Made by a program: the position numbers and the translations under genes. Below are positions 6,818 to 10,000 of a stretch of 10,000 bases of DNA, piece by piece. The DNA is from Actinidia chinensis (taxonomy: Eukaryota > Streptophyta > Magnoliopsida > Ericales > Actinidiaceae): the NCBI GenBank assembly GCA_009663005.1, contig VIGQ01001632.1, forward strand, positions 5,001 to 15,000, written 5' to 3'. Numbering within the stretch: the first letter of the stretch is position 1; every line of letters starts with the position of its first letter. The notes beneath the pieces are model-generated. The model searched no databases. It worked only from the letters and a program-made list of their open reading frames with translations, and was not told the origin of the DNA.

Positions 6818-7466
6818 TGTTAAAGAAAAGTATAGAAGAGATCTCAAAAAATACAACTATAATTATCAGAAGAACCTTTTGAACTTCATTTTTTATATTT
6901 AAGTATTAAACTTGTCAAATTTTATAACTGATTCTGTATTATCAACTTACCGCGTCCTTTCAGGTTCCCTGTCCTTTTTTTCCCGATGATTTACTGTGTC
7001 AGCACGGTGTTTTAATGTTCCTCTCTATGCTACCTAGATGTTTATGAAACCTGAGAAAGAGACAGAAACAGAGAGTCCTCAACTACAGTAGATAAGGGAG
7101 TCCTAGAATTAATAATATACAGTGCGTTGATTCTATGTATTTTTTGTGACAATACTTAAATACTAAACGAAGATAGGGTTGTATTGTTAGTGGTTTAGAC
7201 TTTTGAATTCGAATGATTTCCTTTGCCTTCATTTCTTAACAACCGAAATATCCTGGCTACTATCATCTGATCTCTATACACTTCCCTACCTAAGGTCCAT
7301 CGAACTGTTTCTATGCTTGTGTAAATACTTTACTTCTTTCATGAACTCTCTTACCTGGTCTATTTGTTGTTTTATATCGTCCATGACATATATACACAAT
7401 ATTTGGAAAGCCTTGTAACAAGTTTGGTATACTCAATTGATGTTGAAATTTTTCTGCACCTTACAG
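6818..7466. other. No recognisable gene
   Basis: AT-rich sequence. A 71-codon plus-strand ORF at 7203-7418 is rich in Leu, Ser, Phe and Thr, has no motif, and is best explained by pyrimidine-rich DNA. A pyrimidine-rich tract leads into the acceptor-like CTTACAG at 7460-7466. Confidence 0.4.
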
Positions 7467-7588
7467 GAGTGACTTTCTGACCATTGCAATAACAGCCCAG
7501 AGACTGTTATTTTGCTGATACAGCTATTGCAGTGAACTCTCAGTAGAATTGCTTGTTTTTCCAACTGGCACCTTTTGTTTGATTACAG
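7467..7588 (+). other. Candidate spliced exon, 122 bp, non-coding or frame-broken
   Basis: The segment is preceded by a TTACAG acceptor-like site (ending 7466) and followed by GTAAGA at 7589-7594, a strong donor that extends to CAG/GTAAGA. Composition inside is more balanced than in the flanks. No frame is fully open. One frame reads SDFLTIAITAQRLLFC, then a stop, then YSYCSELSVELLVFPTGTFC. A base error, an untranslated exon or a long non-coding RNA exon would all fit. A further acceptor-like TTTCAG is at 7681-7686. Confidence 0.25.
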
Positions 7589-7936
7589 GTAAGATTTATT
7601 GTCTTTTTTTGAAATAATTAACTTTTTATGCTATAGACAAAGACGATAGTAGGACTCTGTTTTCATTTCATGTTCTTCGGTTTCAGGTCCCATTCATTAC
7701 CATACTACTCTGTCCATAGAACTTACAGAACCAAGTTTTGATTAGTTTGATAGTGTTGCTAGTATTATATGTCCTTTTTGTTCTGTGCAGTGACTGCAGC
7801 ATATTTTTGTCTTCTACCAAGTATTATTAACAAAAGGGATATGGGCTGCGTTACAAACTTTAGCCGACTTACTTTCCAAAAGCTTAAGATGTAGGAAATA
7901 AGCCTGATAATGTATATTAACGCTAACCTTAGCTTG
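7589..7936. other. No recognisable gene
   Basis: Intron-like T-rich DNA with scattered splice-like sites (TTTCAG ending 7686, GTGCAG ending near 7790). None can be combined into a convincing gene model. Confidence 0.35.
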
Positions 7937-8015
7937 TGTGATGTGTTGACTAACCAACTTATCTAAAAACTTGACGATGTTATAGAGACAACTTTTATTA
8001 TTATAGTCTCAACCA
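7937..8015 (-). repeat. 3' LTR of first TRIM
   Basis: Aligns with 8123-8199. Shared minus-strand blocks include TTGAGA at the start, AAAGTTGTC, and GTTGGT near the end. The copies are clearly diverged by substitutions and indels. Confidence 0.75.
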
Positions 8016-8110
8016 GCCCCCCGACTGTGGTGAGGCCTCTCTCCATAAGCGTCCTAACCACGTCAAGTATTTTAATTATTAGTGTGAGATTGAACACAGG
8101 ATTTATAACT

Positions 8111-8122
8111 GCTCTGATACCT
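8111..8122 (-). promoter_or_regulatory. Primer-binding site of first TRIM
   Basis: The minus strand reads AGGTATCAGAGC and directly follows the CA end of the 5' LTR. It is complementary to the 3' end of plant initiator tRNA-Met except at the first base. Confidence 0.8.
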
Positions 8123-8199
8123 TGGAAAGTGTTAATACCAACTCATTTAAAAGTTGTAAGCTGTTAGAGAGGGACAACTTTATATTGATATTCTCAACA
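8123..8199 (-). repeat. 5' LTR of first TRIM
   Basis: 77 bp, bounded on the minus strand by TGTTGAGA and CA. It matches the other LTR across its length. Confidence 0.75.
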
Positions 8200-8340
8200 T
8201 CTTGCCCTCATGATCGTCCTACCTTGTCTATACAAAGGCAAATGGCACGAAGAAAATTTAACAATGAACAAACTCAAATAGAGGAAATGTGTTGATGTAA
8301 ATAGCTTCAGCCAAAGGACCTTCCACGTCAATGTCTGATA

Positions 8341-8544
8341 GCACTTGAAAACACCAATTTATATAGCGAATAGACAACCTTAAACTATTACGGAATAGAC
8401 AAGGCCATATATATATCTAGCAGATATTTGTCCAAAAGTCAATATTTTAATGCATTTGAAAACACCAAATCTCCAAACCTAACTATTAGGAAATAGACCA
8501 TATCATATATATAGCTATCTTACAATATTATATGTGCATATTTG
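8341..8544 (+). repeat. Diverged direct duplication, period about 111 bp
   Basis: Copy one (8341-8430) begins GCACTTGAAAACACCAA; copy two (8452-8544) begins GCATTTGAAAACACCAA. Both continue with a CTATTA(C)GGAAATAGAC-like block, an AT dinucleotide run and a final ATATTTG. Divergence is considerable, so the duplication is old. A further partial similarity (GAATAGACAACCTTAAACTATTA) lies inside copy one. No coding or element signature is seen. Confidence 0.65.
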
Positions 8545-9244
8545 TTTTTGTATGCCAATTCGTGAATAAGCTCAAAACTTAAAAAGTATTTAAGTTGTAA
8601 TAAGATAAGAAAACTCCACCAAAATATGAACTTGGTATTTATCATTTTAAGGGTTCCCATTTGCATATGGCCCCTGCCTAACCTTCAATTTTGGGTGAGG
8701 TCTTGGACTCAAGTATGTCTGTTTGGCATTGTTCCTTGCATTGATTTTGTTCTTTGCATAATGGTGTTTCGTCCTCCGTGTGCAAGATGGGGTTGCCTAT
8801 AAGCGGAAAGGTATATGAGAGCTTAATATGCATAGTTTTGACTCATTTCGAACACTTAAGCTTCAGACTGACAACGCTTTAGCACTTCAGTAATTGTTGG
8901 TTAATTTAGAAATCTAAATTTCATGAGCCAATAAATTTGTTTTCATTATTGTCAATTCTTGAACTTTTCTTTGTCAATTGCAAAGGAAAAACGGGTGGTG
9001 GACCCCAAATTTCTTCCGGCTTGTTTTCTTGTAAGTACTATTTGACAATCTCATTGTATATTCAGATATTCCAAACGACTACCTGGGGGTTTATCTTTCA
9101 TGAAGGTTGTTTCAGTTGATTGGGTAATTCCAGCTTTTTTGAGAGCACATGCTATGTCATTGGTTAAAATCTAATTGGGAACACCTAGGCAACGTAACAA
9201 CTCATCCCATTCAGAAAGTTTGCATCGGTTATTTTGGGTATTTC
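8545..9244. other. No recognisable feature
   Basis: AT-rich DNA. The 60-codon plus ORF at 8937-9119 starts in T-rich sequence and has no motif. A purine-rich stretch near 8980-9005 (AAAGGAAAAACGGGTGGTGG) was examined as a polypurine tract, but no repeat follows it. Confidence 0.4.
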
Positions 9245-9357
9245 TAGTCAGGCTCAGTCCTCCAACTTCTTACAACCCAGGTAATTAAGAAGAGGAAATA
9301 GAGCCTTATGATTGCACAAAGGGGTTATAACTTTGGGCGATGTGGACCATTCCAACA
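9245..9357 (-). repeat. 3' LTR of second TRIM
   Basis: Matches 9429-9531. Shared plus-strand blocks are CCAGGTA(A)TTAAGA, AGCCT, GGGGT and GCGATGT, ending in CAACA. Confidence 0.75.
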
Positions 9358-9415
9358 CACACCCCTGGACCGCAGCAACCGAAACACTTGGGCATGCAGG
9401 AAGAAAGGCAACCTT

Positions 9416-9426
9416 GCTTTGATACC
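9416..9426 (-). promoter_or_regulatory. Primer-binding site of second TRIM
   Basis: The minus strand reads GGTATCAAAGC, one mismatch from the tRNA-Met type GGTATCAGAGC, and lies 2 bp from the inner edge of the 5' LTR. Confidence 0.75.
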
Positions 9427-9428
9427 CC

Positions 9429-9531
9429 TAGTTCGGCCCACCCTCTAACTCCTTAAAATCCAGGTATTAAGAGGGACATAAGCCTATAGATATGTATAGG
9501 GGTCCTAACGTGCGATGTAGGACATTCAACA
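9429..9531 (-). repeat. 5' LTR of second TRIM
   Basis: 103 bp. The minus strand starts TGTTGAATGTCCTACATCG. It is diverged from its partner by substitutions and indels. Confidence 0.75.
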
Positions 9532-10000
9532 ATATTAGTTGTGTTTGAACCCATTGTCACCTCCTTGGCTAGCCCTTTTTTGGCTGAGCTTCCATGTTGG
9601 TTATTTATTGTATAAAAGCAAACTAAGCATATGACAAATTTGGGTCTTGTTTTTTGACTTTGAGGTGAACCACACTGATCGTGGTATTCTAATTATTATG
9701 GACATTTTGAATATGAGGCTATGAAGGGGAAGTTTTGTAATGCCTAATGCACATCAGAGTTTGCAGGGTCGAGGTTGTTATAAGTTGGTAGCTATGGACC
9801 CCAATTATTGCTCCGAACTAGCACTTTTTGAGGTTAGTTTTCTGTGGTGGTTTTTTTGCCCATAGATTTGGTGTCATGACTTAGTTTATGGTGAGGAAAC
9901 TAAGTTATGTTATCCCATCTTAGTCCTAACTAAGTGCCTAGATGGTGATGAAAAATTTAAAATAATCTCCTTTTTGTTGTTGTTCAATCCTTAAATAACG
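9532..10000. other. No recognisable feature
   Basis: AT-rich sequence with no sustained open frame of protein-like composition, no repeat shared with the rest of the window and no RNA gene recognised. Confidence 0.45.

Larger units (their letters stand above)
7937..8199 (-). mobile_element. TRIM (terminal-repeat retrotransposon in miniature), first element
   Basis: Two diverged direct repeats, 7937-8015 and 8123-8199, enclose about 107 bp. On the minus strand the order is 5' LTR (8199 to 8123, starting TGTTGAGAATATC and ending in CA), primer-binding site, short internal region, purine-rich tract (GTCGGGGGGCTGG, overlapping the LTR edge) and 3' LTR (starting TGGTTGAGACTAT). The primer-binding site (plus 8111-8122) reads AGGTATCAGAGC on the minus strand, 11 of 12 matches to the tRNA-Met type TGGTATCAGAGC. 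The outer flanks are GCTTG (7932-7936) and TCTTG (8200-8204), a 5-bp target-site duplication with one mismatch. The element encodes no protein and would depend on enzymes supplied by autonomous LTR elements. LTR divergence marks it as old. Confidence 0.85.
9245..9531 (-). mobile_element. TRIM, second element of a different family
   Basis: Direct repeats of 113 bp (9245-9357) and 103 bp (9429-9531) enclose about 71 bp. On the minus strand each LTR begins TGTTGAATGTCC or TGTTGGAATGGTCC followed by ACATCG, a start seen widely in plant TRIM-like LTRs. Each ends in CTA instead of the expected CA. The internal part runs from a primer-binding site (GGTATCAAAGC, plus 9416-9426) to a purine-rich tract (GGTCCAGGGGTGTG, plus 9358-9371) directly before the 3' LTR. 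It is non-coding and was mobilised, if at all, by enzymes from other elements. No convincing target-site duplication is visible (TATTT on the left, ATATT on the right). Its sequence differs from the first TRIM, so it is an independent insertion. Confidence 0.85.

Noticed and set aside
7203..7418. 71-codon ORF rich in Leu, Ser and Phe
   Set aside because: Its composition follows from pyrimidine-rich DNA, and there is no motif or splice context.
8937..9119. 60-codon plus-strand ORF
   Set aside because: It starts in T-rich sequence with no protein-like composition outside a short glycine-containing stretch and has no context.

Overview
The window reads as nuclear DNA of a flowering plant, probably a eudicot. 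It is AT-rich and has no dense run of long ORFs, no Shine-Dalgarno-spaced genes and no rRNA or tRNA gene. It does contain miniature LTR retrotransposons (TRIMs) with the primer-binding site complementary to initiator tRNA-Met that is typical of plant elements. No complete protein-coding gene can be supported. Nearly all ATG-started ORFs are under 105 codons and most look like chance frames in T-rich DNA. Copies of the same repeat differ mainly by one-base gains and losses, many outside homopolymers. This suggests residual long-read sequencing error, so real exons may appear frame-broken.

Layout. (1) 1-176 and 6632-6817 are diverged direct repeats of about 180 bp. The inner edge of the right copy carries a degenerate tRNA-Met-like primer-binding site, and both copies start with TG on the minus strand. 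Together they suggest the two LTRs of a decayed or non-autonomous minus-strand LTR element of about 6.8 kb; no reverse transcriptase, integrase or gag motif was recognised in it. (2) 177-3249 is mostly T-rich non-coding DNA with a 71-bp-period duplication (1371-1497) and several coding-like open stretches. The best of these is 1656-1859 on the minus strand. (3) 3250-4641 is a tandem array of about 4.9 copies of a roughly 280-bp unit. (4) 4642-6618 is T-rich sequence with a few short open frames, including the longest ORF in the window (minus, 5694-6008). (5) 6818-7936 is AT-rich with one splice-bounded exon candidate (7467-7588). (6) 7937-8199 is a TRIM with near-matching target-site duplications. 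(7) 8341-8544 is a diverged direct duplication. (8) 9245-9531 is a second, unrelated TRIM. The rest shows nothing recognisable.

The window is best read as a repeat-rich intergenic or intronic plant region with three candidate LTR-type elements, all on the minus strand, plus a local satellite-like array. Nothing here supports a defence system or other multi-gene functional system.
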